Assembly (NCBI GenBank): GCA_963716215.1
Contig: OY970298.1
Location: forward strand, 2,542,001 to 2,606,000
Reading direction: 5' to 3'
Source: JACVRW01 sp963716215
GTDB lineage: Bacteria > Actinomycetota > Thermoleophilia > Solirubrobacterales > Thermoleophilaceae
DNA: 64,000 bases
The first letter of the stretch is position 1. The number at the start of each line of letters is the position of its first letter. The notes beneath the pieces were generated by a model. It saw only the letters and a program-made list of their open reading frames with translations, did no database searches and had not been told where the DNA came from. The translations under genes and the position numbers were made by a program. Shown one piece after another: positions 56,036 through 64,000 of this stretch.

Positions 56036-58405
56036 TCAGCGGCGGACCACGCGGAAGCTCACCACTACGGCGCTCGAGCGGTTGCCCGCCGCGTCCGTGA
56101 CGGTGATCGTCGCCCGGTGGAGGCCCGGGCGCAGCGCGCGGCGCCTGATCCGCCCGCTGAACGTCACACGCTGGGAGCCGGGACGCAGGTTCCCGCGCAC
56201 CAGGGTCCCGACCCTCACGTAGCGCGTGCAACGCGGGCGGTGGCGCAGAGAGCGCTTGGCGGGGCGGCAGCGGCGCGCGACCCTGCGACCCGCCAGCGCC
56301 CGGTCGATCGAGATCCGTGCGCTGCCGGACTCCGAGAGCCGGAAGCGGAAGACCGTGCCGGCGAGCCCGCCGCCACCGACCGCGAAGCGTCGGCGCGTCA
56401 TCGACAGCCGGGAGACCGTCGGCGCGAACGTGTCGCCCGCTGGCGGCGCGGCGGCGACCGCGACGGGAAGCGAGAAGTCCTGCCTCGGCGTCGCGTCGAG
56501 GTTGCCCGTAGTCCCGGCCCTGAATCCCATCCCGCGCCCGGCGAAGACTGCCCAGATGCGCTCGCTGTCGCCGAAGCCGCGGTTGGTGTCGGCCTGCAGG
56601 ATCGCGTTGCGCATGTCGAGGAAGCTCGGGTTCGCGGGCGCCAGCCTCAGCCCGTCAGTCACCAGCGCGCGGGCCCGTGCGATCCCCTCCGGCGCCCCGT
56701 GGTCGGCGATCATGCGGGTGCGCAGATCCCAGAGCGTCTGGACCCAGATCTCGCCGTCGGCGTGGACCTCGGGCGTGCCGACGATCTTCCCGAAGTCGCC
56801 GTACGTGTAGCCCCCCGGCCCCGCGCCGCCCGTCCCGGGACACGCCGACGCCGGGGCATCGACCGGGCAGTCGAAGGGCTGGGTACGCAGCTGGTCGTTC
56901 TCGTAGCGCCCCGCGATCAGTTCACCGGGGGCTGCGCTGTCCGGCTCCAGCCCCTGGCCGTTGAGCAGGTCGAGGGCGTACCAGTCCGCGAAGCCCTCGT
57001 CCATCGCCGCCGGCTGCGGCCCGTTGAGCGCCGGGAAGCCGGCCGCGTCGGTGACCAGCCGGTTCGTGAAGCCGTGGGTGTACTCGTGGTAGACGATCAG
57101 CGCGTCGTCCGCGGAGTTCACGTCGTGGAGCGCCAGCTGGGTGCGCGTGCAGGCGTTGGACCACAGGTACAGCTGCATCACCAGCGGGGTGCCGTCGGGC
57201 ACGGGGATCACGAACGCGTTGTTGAGGTGATCGCACGCGGGGTACTCCTCGAACATGGGCTCCGTCTCCGTGGTCGCGCCGTCGTCCACCTGGGCCTGGA
57301 CGCGGTCGATGCCCTCGAAGTTGCCCGAGCTGTCGTCGAACCCGATCCCCGCGGCATCGCGCAGGTGGTCGTGGAAGCGGTTCACGTAGTAGAAGAGCTG
57401 GGTGGCGGCCTGGGCCCGGTTCACGCTCCAGCTGAACGACGTGTCGAAGTTGCTCCACGAGCAGCCGGGCGTCGCGGGACAGTGCTGGCCGGTCGCGCCG
57501 GCGGGCTGCGTCACGTGCGGGTAGTTCCACTCCCCCGGCGCCGACGGGCCGATCTCGTCGCCCGCCACCGGGACCGGGTCGGGCGGAAACCCGTCGATGT
57601 CGTCGTCGGTGTCGGAGTACACGTGAGCGTTGTCGCCGAACAGACGGGTTGGATCCGTCACCCACGGGTCCGCGCCGGTCTCGGGGAAGGGCTTCACGAC
57701 CTGGGTGCCGCCGACGGGCGCGCCCGGGTAGTTGTCGAACGCGCTTCCGCTGGCCTCACGCACAAGGCTCACCCGGTAGAGGGTCTGGCCGGTGGTGGCG
57801 TCGACGACGGCGTCGTAGACCTCGCGCGGCCCGGCTCGCAGCAGCACGCGCCACGCCAGCCGCGGACGCTCGCCGAACAGGGTCAGACCGGCGCGGTGGC
57901 CGCGGGTGAAGGTGGTGGCGCGCTCGGCGCCGGTTGCTGTCGTCGCGCCGCCCGGCACGACCGGCTCGCCCACCGCCCGCGCGGCGGCGAGCAGCGCTTC
58001 GAGCGCGGACAGGCGCGGCGCGATCGAGTCCACCGCCGGGTCGGGCAGCGCCCCGTCGCCGACGTTGAGCAGTCGACCGTCGGCATCGAGGTTGGCGCGC
58101 AGCCCGGCACCGAACACCGGGATGCCGCGGTAGCGCTGCTCCCACTGCAGATGCGCCGCGCCGCTGTCGGAGCGGTACGAGCGCACCAGCCGCATGCCCT
58201 CGAGATCGCCGCCGTCGAGACCGAACTCCCCGGGGTGGGCGCGCACGTAGTGCAGCGCGACGGCGGCGGGCCGGTCCTCGCTCGGTGCTGTGAGGAAGCC
58301 GCCGGGCCGAAGCTGCAGGGGCTCGCGCTCGGGCCGTGCGGCGCTCGCGGCGGAGGCACCGAGACCCAGCACGGCAAGCGCGGTTAAGAGGGCGGCGCGG
58401 CGCAC
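56036..58405 (-). CDS. Secreted M36 (fungalysin-type) metallopeptidase
   Basis: 789 residues from GTG 58405 (a TTG at 58441 is possible, but lies beside the likely -10). Signal peptide (RRAALLTALAVLGLGASAAS), an FTP-like pro-region, then the catalytic domain with zinc motif HEYTH at about 440-444 and Glu about 470 in MDEGFADW. A beta-sandwich repeat (about 655-785) with many Arg ends the protein. It lies between menB and menE but has no clear link to menaquinone. Confidence 0.9.
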   Translation of the reverse strand: MRRAALLTALAVLGLGASAASAARPEREPLQLRPGGFLTAPSEDRPAAVALHYVRAHPGEFGLDGGDLEGMRLVRSYRSDSGAAHLQWEQRYRGIPVFGAGLRANLDADGRLLNVGDGALPDPAVDSIAPRLSALEALLAAARAVGEPVVPGGATTATGAERATTFTRGHRAGLTLFGERPRLAWRVLLRAGPREVYDAVVDATTGQTLYRVSLVREASGSAFDNYPGAPVGGTQVVKPFPETGADPWVTDPTRLFGDNAHVYSDTDDDIDGFPPDPVPVAGDEIGPSAPGEWNYPHVTQPAGATGQHCPATPGCSWSNFDTSFSWSVNRAQAATQLFYYVNRFHDHLRDAAGIGFDDSSGNFEGIDRVQAQVDDGATTETEPMFEEYPACDHLNNAFVIPVPDGTPLVMQLYLWSNACTRTQLALHDVNSADDALIVYHEYTHGFTNRLVTDAAGFPALNGPQPAAMDEGFADWYALDLLNGQGLEPDSAAPGELIAGRYENDQLRTQPFDCPVDAPASACPGTGGAGPGGYTYGDFGKIVGTPEVHADGEIWVQTLWDLRTRMIADHGAPEGIARARALVTDGLRLAPANPSFLDMRNAILQADTNRGFGDSERIWAVFAGRGMGFRAGTTGNLDATPRQDFSLPVAVAAAPPAGDTFAPTVSRLSMTRRRFAVGGGGLAGTVFRFRLSESGSARISIDRALAGRRVARRCRPAKRSLRHRPRCTRYVRVGTLVRGNLRPGSQRVTFSGRIRRRALRPGLHRATITVTDAAGNRSSAVVVSFRVVRR

Positions 58406-58442
58406 TGGCGCGGACAGGGTAACCGCCCGGGCCGCCCGCAAC

Positions 58443-58448
58443 TATCGT
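58443..58448 (+). promoter_or_regulatory. Divergent promoter, M36 peptidase / menB
   Basis: TATCGT reads right, 11 bases before the menB ATG; on the other strand the same spot reads GATAGT (58447-58442) toward the peptidase. The two -10 boxes overlap, so only one may be used at a time. Confidence 0.35.
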
Positions 58449-58459
58449 TTGTCGGCGGA

Positions 58460-59329
58460 ATGACCAGCTCCTGGACCGAGCAGCAGGCCCAGCGCCAGAT
58501 CCGGCCTGCCGCCGCCTGGCGCCCCGGGGGCGGCGAGTACGAGGACATCCGCTACGAGATCGCGGACGGGATCGCGAAGATCACGATCGACCGCCCCGAG
58601 CTGCGCAACGCCTTCCGGCCCGAGACGCTGATCGAGCTCTCCGAGGCGCTCGAGCGCGCCCGCGAGGACACGGAGGTCGGTGTGATCGTGCTCACCGGCG
58701 AGGGGCCGCTCGCGTTCTGCTCCGGCGGCGACCAGCACGTGCGCGGCGACTCCGGCTACGTGGCCGGCGGCGCGACGGTAGGGCGCTTCCACGTGACCGA
58801 TCTGCAGGTGCAGATGCGGCGTACCCCGAAGCCGGTCGTGGCGATGGTCGCCGGGTACGCCATCGGCGGCGGGCACGTGCTGCACGTGGTCTGCGACCTC
58901 ACGATCGCGGCCGACAACGCGCGCTTCGGGCAGACCGGCCCGCGCGTCGGGAGCTTCGACGGCGGGTTCGGCGCCAGCCTGCTCGCGGCTCAGGTCGGCC
59001 CCAAGAAGGCCAAGGAGATCTGGTTCCTCTGCCGGCAGTACTCGGCCGAGGAGGCACTCGACATGGGGCTCGTGAACACAGTCGTGCCGCTGGAGGGGCT
59101 CGAGGAGGAGACCGTCGCCTGGTGCCGCGAGATGCTCGAGCTGTCCCCGTTCGCGCTGCGACTCCTGAAGGCGAGCTTCCACGCCTCGGAGGACGGCCTC
59201 GCCGGTATCCAGCAGCTGGCCCACGACGCCAACCTGCTCTTCTACGCGAGCGAAGAGGCCCAAGAGGGCCGCGACGCCTACCGCGAGAAGCGCCGGCCAG
59301 ACTTCGGGAAGTTCCCGAAGCGGCCGTGA
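58460..59329 (+). CDS. menB: 1,4-Dihydroxy-2-naphthoyl-CoA synthase
   Basis: 289 residues. Crotonase-fold ring closure in menaquinone synthesis. ITIDRPELRNAFRPET, the oxyanion segments CSGGDQHVRGDSGYV and GYAIGGGHVLHVVCDLTIA, and GSFDGGFGASLLA with the conserved Asp/Gly are right for MenB. First of menB-menA-menC. Confidence 0.94.
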   Translation: MTSSWTEQQAQRQIRPAAAWRPGGGEYEDIRYEIADGIAKITIDRPELRNAFRPETLIELSEALERAREDTEVGVIVLTGEGPLAFCSGGDQHVRGDSGYVAGGATVGRFHVTDLQVQMRRTPKPVVAMVAGYAIGGGHVLHVVCDLTIAADNARFGQTGPRVGSFDGGFGASLLAAQVGPKKAKEIWFLCRQYSAEEALDMGLVNTVVPLEGLEEETVAWCREMLELSPFALRLLKASFHASEDGLAGIQQLAHDANLLFYASEEAQEGRDAYREKRRPDFGKFPKRP

Positions 59330-60240
59330 GCGGCACCGTCGGCCGGGCGGCGGCACCGCGCGGCACCCTCAAGCTGTGGCTGCTCGCGGCGCGCCCGCGG
59401 ACCCTGCCGGCCGCGGTGGCGCCGGTGCTGGTCGGCACGTCGCTGGCCGCGACCGAGGACGAGTTCAGCGTGCTGCCCTTCGTCGCCGCGCTGCTCGGCA
59501 GCGTGTTCATCCAGATCGGAACCAACCTGTCCAACGACTACTCGGATGCGCGCCGCGGCGCCGACACCGAGGAGCGGCTGGGCCCAGTGCGGGTGACCGC
59601 CGGGGGGCTGATGCCGCCGAAGCGGGTCCTGGTCGGCACCTACGTCGCGTTCGGCATCGCGGTGGCCGCGGGGCTCTACCTCGCCTCGGTCGCGGGCTGG
59701 GAGCTGCTGGTGGTGGGCGCCGCCTCGATCCTCGCCGGCGTCCTCTACACGGGTGGCCCGCGCCCGTACGGGTACGAGGGCCTCGGTGAGCTGTTCGTGT
59801 TCGTCTTCTTCGGGCTCGTGGCGGTGGCGGGCTCCTACTTCGTGCAGACCGAGGAGCTGCGCTGGGAGGCGTTCGCGCTCGCCGTGCCGGTCGGCCTGCT
59901 CGCCTCGGCGATCCTCGTGGTCAACAACGTGCGCGACATCGACACCGACCGGCGTGCCGGCAAGCGCACGCTCGCCGTGAAGCTCGGCCGCGACCGCGCC
60001 CGGCTGCTGTTCACCGGGATGGTGGTGCTGGCGTTCGCGGCGCCGCCGGCCACCTGGGCGTTCGGCGGCCTCAGTCCGTGGCTGCTGCTGACGCTCGTGG
60101 CGGTGCCGCTCGCGCCGCCTCTGATCGAGACGGTGTCCACGCGCACCGACGGCCCGGCGCTCAACGGGGCGCTGGCGGGCACCGGGCGGCTGCTGGCCAT
60201 CTTCTCGCTGCTGCTGTCCGCGGGCGTGCTGCTGTCGTGA
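59326..60240 (+). CDS. menA: 1,4-Dihydroxy-2-naphthoate polyprenyltransferase
   Basis: 304 residues, about eight membrane helices. UbiA-family prenyl transfer to DHNA. Motif NDYSDARRGADTEER holds the Asp-rich first site; NNVRDIDTDRRAGKRTLAV the second. GTG start overlaps menB stop and its own stop overlaps menC, both as GTGA. Confidence 0.94.
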   Translation: MSGTVGRAAAPRGTLKLWLLAARPRTLPAAVAPVLVGTSLAATEDEFSVLPFVAALLGSVFIQIGTNLSNDYSDARRGADTEERLGPVRVTAGGLMPPKRVLVGTYVAFGIAVAAGLYLASVAGWELLVVGAASILAGVLYTGGPRPYGYEGLGELFVFVFFGLVAVAGSYFVQTEELRWEAFALAVPVGLLASAILVVNNVRDIDTDRRAGKRTLAVKLGRDRARLLFTGMVVLAFAAPPATWAFGGLSPWLLLTLVAVPLAPPLIETVSTRTDGPALNGALAGTGRLLAIFSLLLSAGVLLS

Positions 60241-61248
60241 AGCGCACGCTGCTGCGCATCTCGCTCCCCTTCCGTGAGCCGTTCGTGACGGCCGCGGGCG
60301 TGTTCAGCGCGCGCGAGCTGGTGGTGCTGCGCCTGGAGGGCAGCGACGGGACGGTCGGGTGGGGCGAGGCGGCGCCGTTCGAGCCCTACGACGGCGTGCC
60401 GCTGGAGCGGGCGATAGCCGCGCTCAGCGGGGGCGGCGGCCGGCGGCCGCCGCAGGCGCGGGCGGCGGAGGAGATCGCCCGGCTCGACCTCGAGGCGCGC
60501 CAGGAGGAGCGCCCGCTCGCCGAGCCGGTGCGCGACGCGCTGCCGGTGAACATGACGCTGCCGGCGGGCCCGCCCGCGGAGGTGGCCGAGCGCGCCCGCG
60601 AGGGGCTGCGCCAGGGCTTCGCGTGCTTCAAGGTCAAGGTGGGGCTGCCCGAGGACGCCGAGCGGGTGGCCGCGGTGCGCGACGCCGTGGGCCCGTGGCC
60701 GGCGATACGGGTGGACGCCAACCGCGCCTGGTCGGTCGACGAGGCGGTCGCGTGCGTCCGCGAGCTCGAGCCGTTCGACCTCGAGTTCGTGGAGCAGCCC
60801 TGCCGCAGCCTCGAGGACCTGCGCCAGGTGCGCGGCCGGGTGTCCACGCCGATCGCGGCCGACGAGTCGGTCGGCTCCGCGCGCGCGATCCGGCGTGCCG
60901 TGGAGATGGAGGCGTGCGACGTCGTGAACGTCAAGCTGGCCGGAGCTGGCGGCTTCAAGGCCGCCCGCGAGGCGCTGCGCCTGGCGCGCGCGAAGGGCCT
61001 CGGCGCATTCCTGTCGAGCACCCTCGACGGCCCCTGGGGCATCGCGGCGGCGCTGCAGCTCGCGGCGTCCGAGGACGTGAAGCTGGCGTGCGGCCTGGCC
61101 ACGCTCGACCTGTTCGACTCGCCGCTGGCGCGTACGCTTGCCCGGGCCGCGCAACGGCACCCTGCGGGTGCCCGGCGGGCCCGGGCTAGGTGTCGAGCTG
61201 GACGAAGACGCCCTGGCCGACGTGCTCGTCGCCGAGTTGCCGGCCTAG
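60237..61248 (+). pseudogene. menC: o-Succinylbenzoate synthase-like, frameshifted near the end
   Basis: Enolase-superfamily enzyme. Frame one has FKVKVGLPEDAE, the metal-binding acids in AIRVDANRAWSVDEA, VEQPCR, ADESVGS and NVKLAGAGG, up to DLFDSPLARTLAR. The frame then fails at about 61141-61150 (GCCCGGGCCGC; one G too many); the next frame continues NGTLRVPGGPGLGVELDED to TAG at 61248. All active-site residues lie before the shift. Stop shares CTAG with the CHRD gene. GTG start in a GTGA overlap with menA. Confidence 0.8.
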
Positions 61249-61763
61249 TCGTTCAGCTGACCGCGAATCTCCCCGCCGGGGAAGGTCTCGCTGTGCACGT
61301 TGGCGTAGGTCACGCCGGCCTTGATCGCGCGCACCAGCTCCTCGAACTGACCGGCGTCGATGCCCTGATCGAGCGGGCCGATCACGTTGGCCGGCCTGAT
61401 CGTGCCGCTGATCGTGGCGGGAGCGGGCGGGCACGGCTGGGTGCCGGCCGGGCCGTTGCCGAGGTTCGAGCAGAGGAACACGCTGATGCCGCCGTTCACG
61501 GCACGCTGCCCGAGGTGGATGTGGGCCTGCTGGACCGGGCCGCTGAGGTCGGCGTAGCTCAGCTGGTAGCGGATTTCCTCGCTGCTGGCGCGCAGCTTGG
61601 CGCGGAACTTGCCGCTGGCGTCCGTGGACACCGCCGGGACCTCCTGGAAGCCAGTCAGGCGGGTACGCACCTCCCTGTCGCCCCCGGCCACAGCTGTGGC
61701 AACAACGCTCGCGGCCGCCACGACGGCGACCGCGCCTGCAAGATGAAGACGCTTGAGCCTCAT
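61245..61763 (-). CDS. Secreted CHRD-domain protein
   Basis: 172 residues. Signal peptide (about 1-27, AVAVVAAASVVATAVAGG), then a single CHRD (chordin) domain: RTRLTGFQEVPAVSTDASG, AHIHLGQRAVNGGISVFLC, and TYANVHSETFPGGEIRGQL at the end. The domain is of unknown function in bacteria. Convergent with menC. Confidence 0.88.
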   Translation of the reverse strand: MRLKRLHLAGAVAVVAAASVVATAVAGGDREVRTRLTGFQEVPAVSTDASGKFRAKLRASSEEIRYQLSYADLSGPVQQAHIHLGQRAVNGGISVFLCSNLGNGPAGTQPCPPAPATISGTIRPANVIGPLDQGIDAGQFEELVRAIKAGVTYANVHSETFPGGEIRGQLND

Positions 61764-61784
61764 GTCGGGGCATACGCAGGCGCG

Positions 61785-62484
61785 CTAGGGCAGGTTCGAC
61801 CGGAAGTCGGCGATCAGCCGGGCGACCTGTTCCGGCTGTTGCAGGTGTGGAGCGTGGCCCGCGTGCTCGACGATCCGGGCGCTGCCATTGGGCGTCGTGT
61901 CGGCGATCCGGTTGGCGGCCCTCGTGTAGCCGTCGTCGCGCGCGCCCGCGATGGCCAGCACGGGCAGCTCGAGCGTCAGCAGCTCGTGCCAGACCGGCTC
62001 CAGCACCCCCTGGCCGGCGGTGCGCAGCAGCAGCGCCAGGGACTGTGGATCCTGGGCGAGGCGGCCCGGGCGCTGTCGCCTCGACCAGGGCCTCGGACTG
62101 GTCGGCGAACAGTGGCTGGCGCTCCCAGATGGCCACGACGTCTTCGATCGGCGCGGCCTCGATCCACGAGGCCAGCCGGTCGTCGGCCTCGGCCCGGCCG
62201 GCGCGCTCTGCCGGCTCGTCGATGCCGGCGGTGGCGCCGACGGTCACCAGCCCCACGTAGCGGCCGGGGTCGCGCAGGGCCGCTCGCAGCGCGAGCCGAC
62301 CGCCGAGCGAGTATCCCACGAGCAGCGCCCCCTCCCCCGCCGCGGCGATCTCGCCGAGGCGGCCCTCGAAGGAGTGCTCGCGATGGTCGAGCAGGGTCAC
62401 CGGCCGCTCCAACTGATCGGCCACCTGCGCCCAGGCGCCGGCGGGCTGCATGAAGCCGGGGATGAGCAGCACGGGCGGCGGCAT
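61785..62484 (-). pseudogene. MenH-like alpha/beta hydrolase, frameshifted
   Basis: Alpha/beta hydrolase divergent from menD. Frame one has LIPGFMQPAGAW and the nucleophile elbow VGYSLGGRLALRAAL; the frame breaks at about 62061-62070 (GCCCGGGCCGC on the coding strand, one G too many), and the next goes on to LAIAGARDDGYT and the catalytic-His end VEHAGHAPHLQQPEQVARL. Parts and position suit MenH (SHCHC synthase). Probably intact in the organism. Confidence 0.7.
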
Positions 62485-62506
62485 GGGCGCCAATCATGAA
62501 CGGCGG

Positions 62507-62512
62507 TAGCGT
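62507..62512 (+). promoter_or_regulatory. -10 element of menD
   Basis: TAGCGT ends 8 bases before the menD GTG; no Shine-Dalgarno, so a leaderless start is likely. Confidence 0.35.
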
Positions 62513-62520
62513 GCGGCGCC

Positions 62521-64000
62521 GTGGAGCCGATCAATCGGACCTACGCGCCCGTCCAGGCGCTCGTCGACGAGCTGGTCCGCTGCGGCATGCGCCACGCCGT
62601 CACGTCGCCCGGCTCGCGCAACGCCCCGCTGGCCCTCACGCTCGCGGCGCATCCGCGGCTGCGGGCGGTGTCGGTGCTCGACGAGCGGTCGGCAGGGTTC
62701 TTCGCGCTGGGCATGGCCAAGGCGACCGGCCGCCCGGTCGCGATCACGTGCACGTCCGGCACCGCCGCGGCCAACCTGCTCCCCGCCGTCGTCGAGGCCT
62801 GGCAGGCCGGGGTGGCGCTCGTGGTGATGACCGCCGACCGGCCGCCTGAGCTGCGGGAGGTGGGCGCCGGCCAGTCGATCGACCAACTCAAGCTCTACGG
62901 CGACGCGGTCAAGTGGTTCGTGGAGGTGGGCACCCACGAGCCCGGCCGCGAGACCGCGATCCACCACCGCGCGCTCGGGTGCCGCGCCTACTGGACCGCC
63001 GCCGGCGACCGGCCCGGCCCGGTGCATCTGAACTTCCCGCTGCGCGAGCCCCTGGCGCCAGAGCCCGAGCCGCTCGACGCCGCCGACTGGGCGGGCCGCG
63101 ACGACGGCCGGCCGTGGACGGAGCTGCGCGACCATGCAGCCGCACCGCACGCCGACGACGTGCAGGAGCTGGCGGGGCGGATCGCCGTGCAGAAGCGCGG
63201 GGCAATCGTCTGCGGGCCGACGGCGGAGGCAATCGCCGAGCCCGCCGCGCGGTTGGCGGCGGCGTGTGGCTGGCCGCTGCTGGCCGAGCCCACCTCCGGC
63301 GTCCGCTGCGGACCGCACGACCGCTCGCACGTGGTGGCCCACTACGACGTGCTGCTGGGGGTGGGCGAGTTCGCCGACGAGCACGCGCCTGGCCTGCTGC
63401 TGCGGGTGGGAGACATGCCCACGTCCAAGCCGCTGCGCGCCTGGGCGGCGCGGGCGCCCCAGATGGTGGTCGATCCGCACGCCGCCTGGCACGAGCCCAC
63501 CCGCCGCGCCGAGCTGCTTCTGCGCGCCGCGGCGGCCCCGACGCTCGACGCGCTCGCGGCGGCGGTCGAGATGCGCGCGCCGGTGCGCGACGAGGGGTGG
63601 CTGGCCGCCTGGCGGGCGGCGGACGCCGTGGTCCCAGCGGCGCTGGCGGAGGCGCCCGACCCGTTCGAGCCCAAGGTGCTGGCCGGGCTGGAGCCGGACC
63701 TGCCCGACGGGGCGATCGTTTGGCTCAGCTCCTCGATGCCGGTGCGGGACGTCGAGGCCCACTTCCCGCAGTCGGCCAAGCGGCTGCGCTTCCTGTCGAA
63801 CCGCGGCGCGAACGGGATCGACGGCGTGGTGTCCTCGGCGGCCGGGGCGGCGCTGGCCACGGGCGCGCCCGTCTGGCTGCTCACCGGCGAGCTGGCGCTG
63901 CTCCACGACATCGGCGGGCTGCTGGCCGCCCGCCGGGCGGGCGCGGACCTGCACGTGGTGTGCCTCAACAACGGCGGCGGCGGGATCTTCGACTTCCTGC
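62521..64000 (+). CDS. menD: SEPHCHC synthase, cut by the window end
   Basis: At least 493 codons from GTG 62521; the end lies outside the window. TPP enzyme that joins 2-oxoglutarate to isochorismate. VTSPGSRNAPLALTLAAHP, CTSGTAAANLLPAVVEA and TADRPPELREVGAGQSIDQ are strong MenD signatures; the TPP-binding GANGIDGVVSSAAGAA and NNGGGGIFDFL end the visible part. About 50-80 residues are missing. Divergent from the MenH-like gene. Confidence 0.95.
   Translation, partial: MEPINRTYAPVQALVDELVRCGMRHAVTSPGSRNAPLALTLAAHPRLRAVSVLDERSAGFFALGMAKATGRPVAITCTSGTAAANLLPAVVEAWQAGVALVVMTADRPPELREVGAGQSIDQLKLYGDAVKWFVEVGTHEPGRETAIHHRALGCRAYWTAAGDRPGPVHLNFPLREPLAPEPEPLDAADWAGRDDGRPWTELRDHAAAPHADDVQELAGRIAVQKRGAIVCGPTAEAIAEPAARLAAACGWPLLAEPTSGVRCGPHDRSHVVAHYDVLLGVGEFADEHAPGLLLRVGDMPTSKPLRAWAARAPQMVVDPHAAWHEPTRRAELLLRAAAAPTLDALAAAVEMRAPVRDEGWLAAWRAADAVVPAALAEAPDPFEPKVLAGLEPDLPDGAIVWLSSSMPVRDVEAHFPQSAKRLRFLSNRGANGIDGVVSSAAGAALATGAPVWLLTGELALLHDIGGLLAARRAGADLHVVCLNNGGGGIFDFL

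Noticed and set aside
61141..62070. Programmed +1 frameshifting as the explanation for the men genes
   Set aside because: No stop codon or slippery codon arrangement is common to the sites apart from the GC-rich 11-mer; an error in the sequence is simpler. Noted as a test, not claimed.

Overview
The window is high-GC (roughly 70 percent), tightly packed bacterial chromosome. SepF in place of MinCDE-type division genes, an APS reductase, a full menaquinone gene set, many transcripts that seem to start at or just before the start codon, and the rRNA sequences all point to an actinobacterium. The class is probably Thermoleophilia (Solirubrobacter/Gaiella-like), but that is an inference from overall gene style, not a database result. 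Almost everything is housekeeping or amino-acid biosynthesis. I see no prophage, CRISPR array, IS element, classical defence island or tRNA gene.

Layout. 0-4 kb: the start of a membrane protein, a metallo-beta-lactamase/Rieske fusion, cysH, sepF and a hydrolase. 4.1-13.5 kb: a leftward run murA-hisZ-hisG-hisD-hisB-hisH-hisA-hisF-cca-pgeF-yggS, nearly all joined by 4-nt ATGA/GTGA overlaps. 13.6-18.2 kb: an HD hydrolase, an isocitrate/isopropylmalate dehydrogenase, DUF389 and thioesterase genes, a gene-poor stretch and a small membrane protein. 18.3-23.6 kb: one leftward rRNA operon (16S-23S-5S) with no spacer tRNA, clear processing stems and a terminator. 23.6-31 kb: tyrS, a class A penicillin-binding protein, mpg, argH, an epimerase and an acetyltransferase. 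30.8-45.2 kb: branched-chain amino acid genes in several leftward units (leuB-ilvE-cimA-aminotransferase; XRE/cupin regulator-leuC-leuD-methyltransferase; leuA-Fe-ADH), mixed with a protease, lipoprotein, SDR and fatty-acid desaturase. 45.2-49 kb: a membrane-anchored serine-recombinase-like protein divergent from the reverse transsulfuration pair CBS/CGL. 49-54.8 kb: HD-GYP, serA, a serine-pathway aminotransferase, a DUF4190-like protein and ilvC. 54.8-64 kb: menE, an M36 peptidase, menB-menA-menC, a CHRD protein, a MenH-like hydrolase and menD (cut by the window end).

How the genes work together. CimA, LeuBCD, IlvC and IlvE supply isoleucine, leucine and valine, with isoleucine made by the citramalate route. 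leuA has a previously hidden 18-codon leader peptide with a run of five Leu codons, so leucine probably controls it by attenuation. SerA and its aminotransferase neighbour make serine; CBS/CGL and CysH handle sulfur. The men genes make menaquinone.

Most notable. (1) The leuA leader peptide. (2) A signal-anchored protein carrying a serine-recombinase fold that lacks the catalytic serine. (3) Five convergent gene pairs whose stop codons interlock in one CTAG, and two divergent pairs whose start codons interlock in one CATG. (4) Single-base frameshifts in menE, menC, the menH-like gene and an HD-GYP gene, two of them in the identical 11-base context, which suggests systematic sequence error. (5) MurA with Asp in place of the catalytic Cys. 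(6) A decayed TMEM175-like channel gene.
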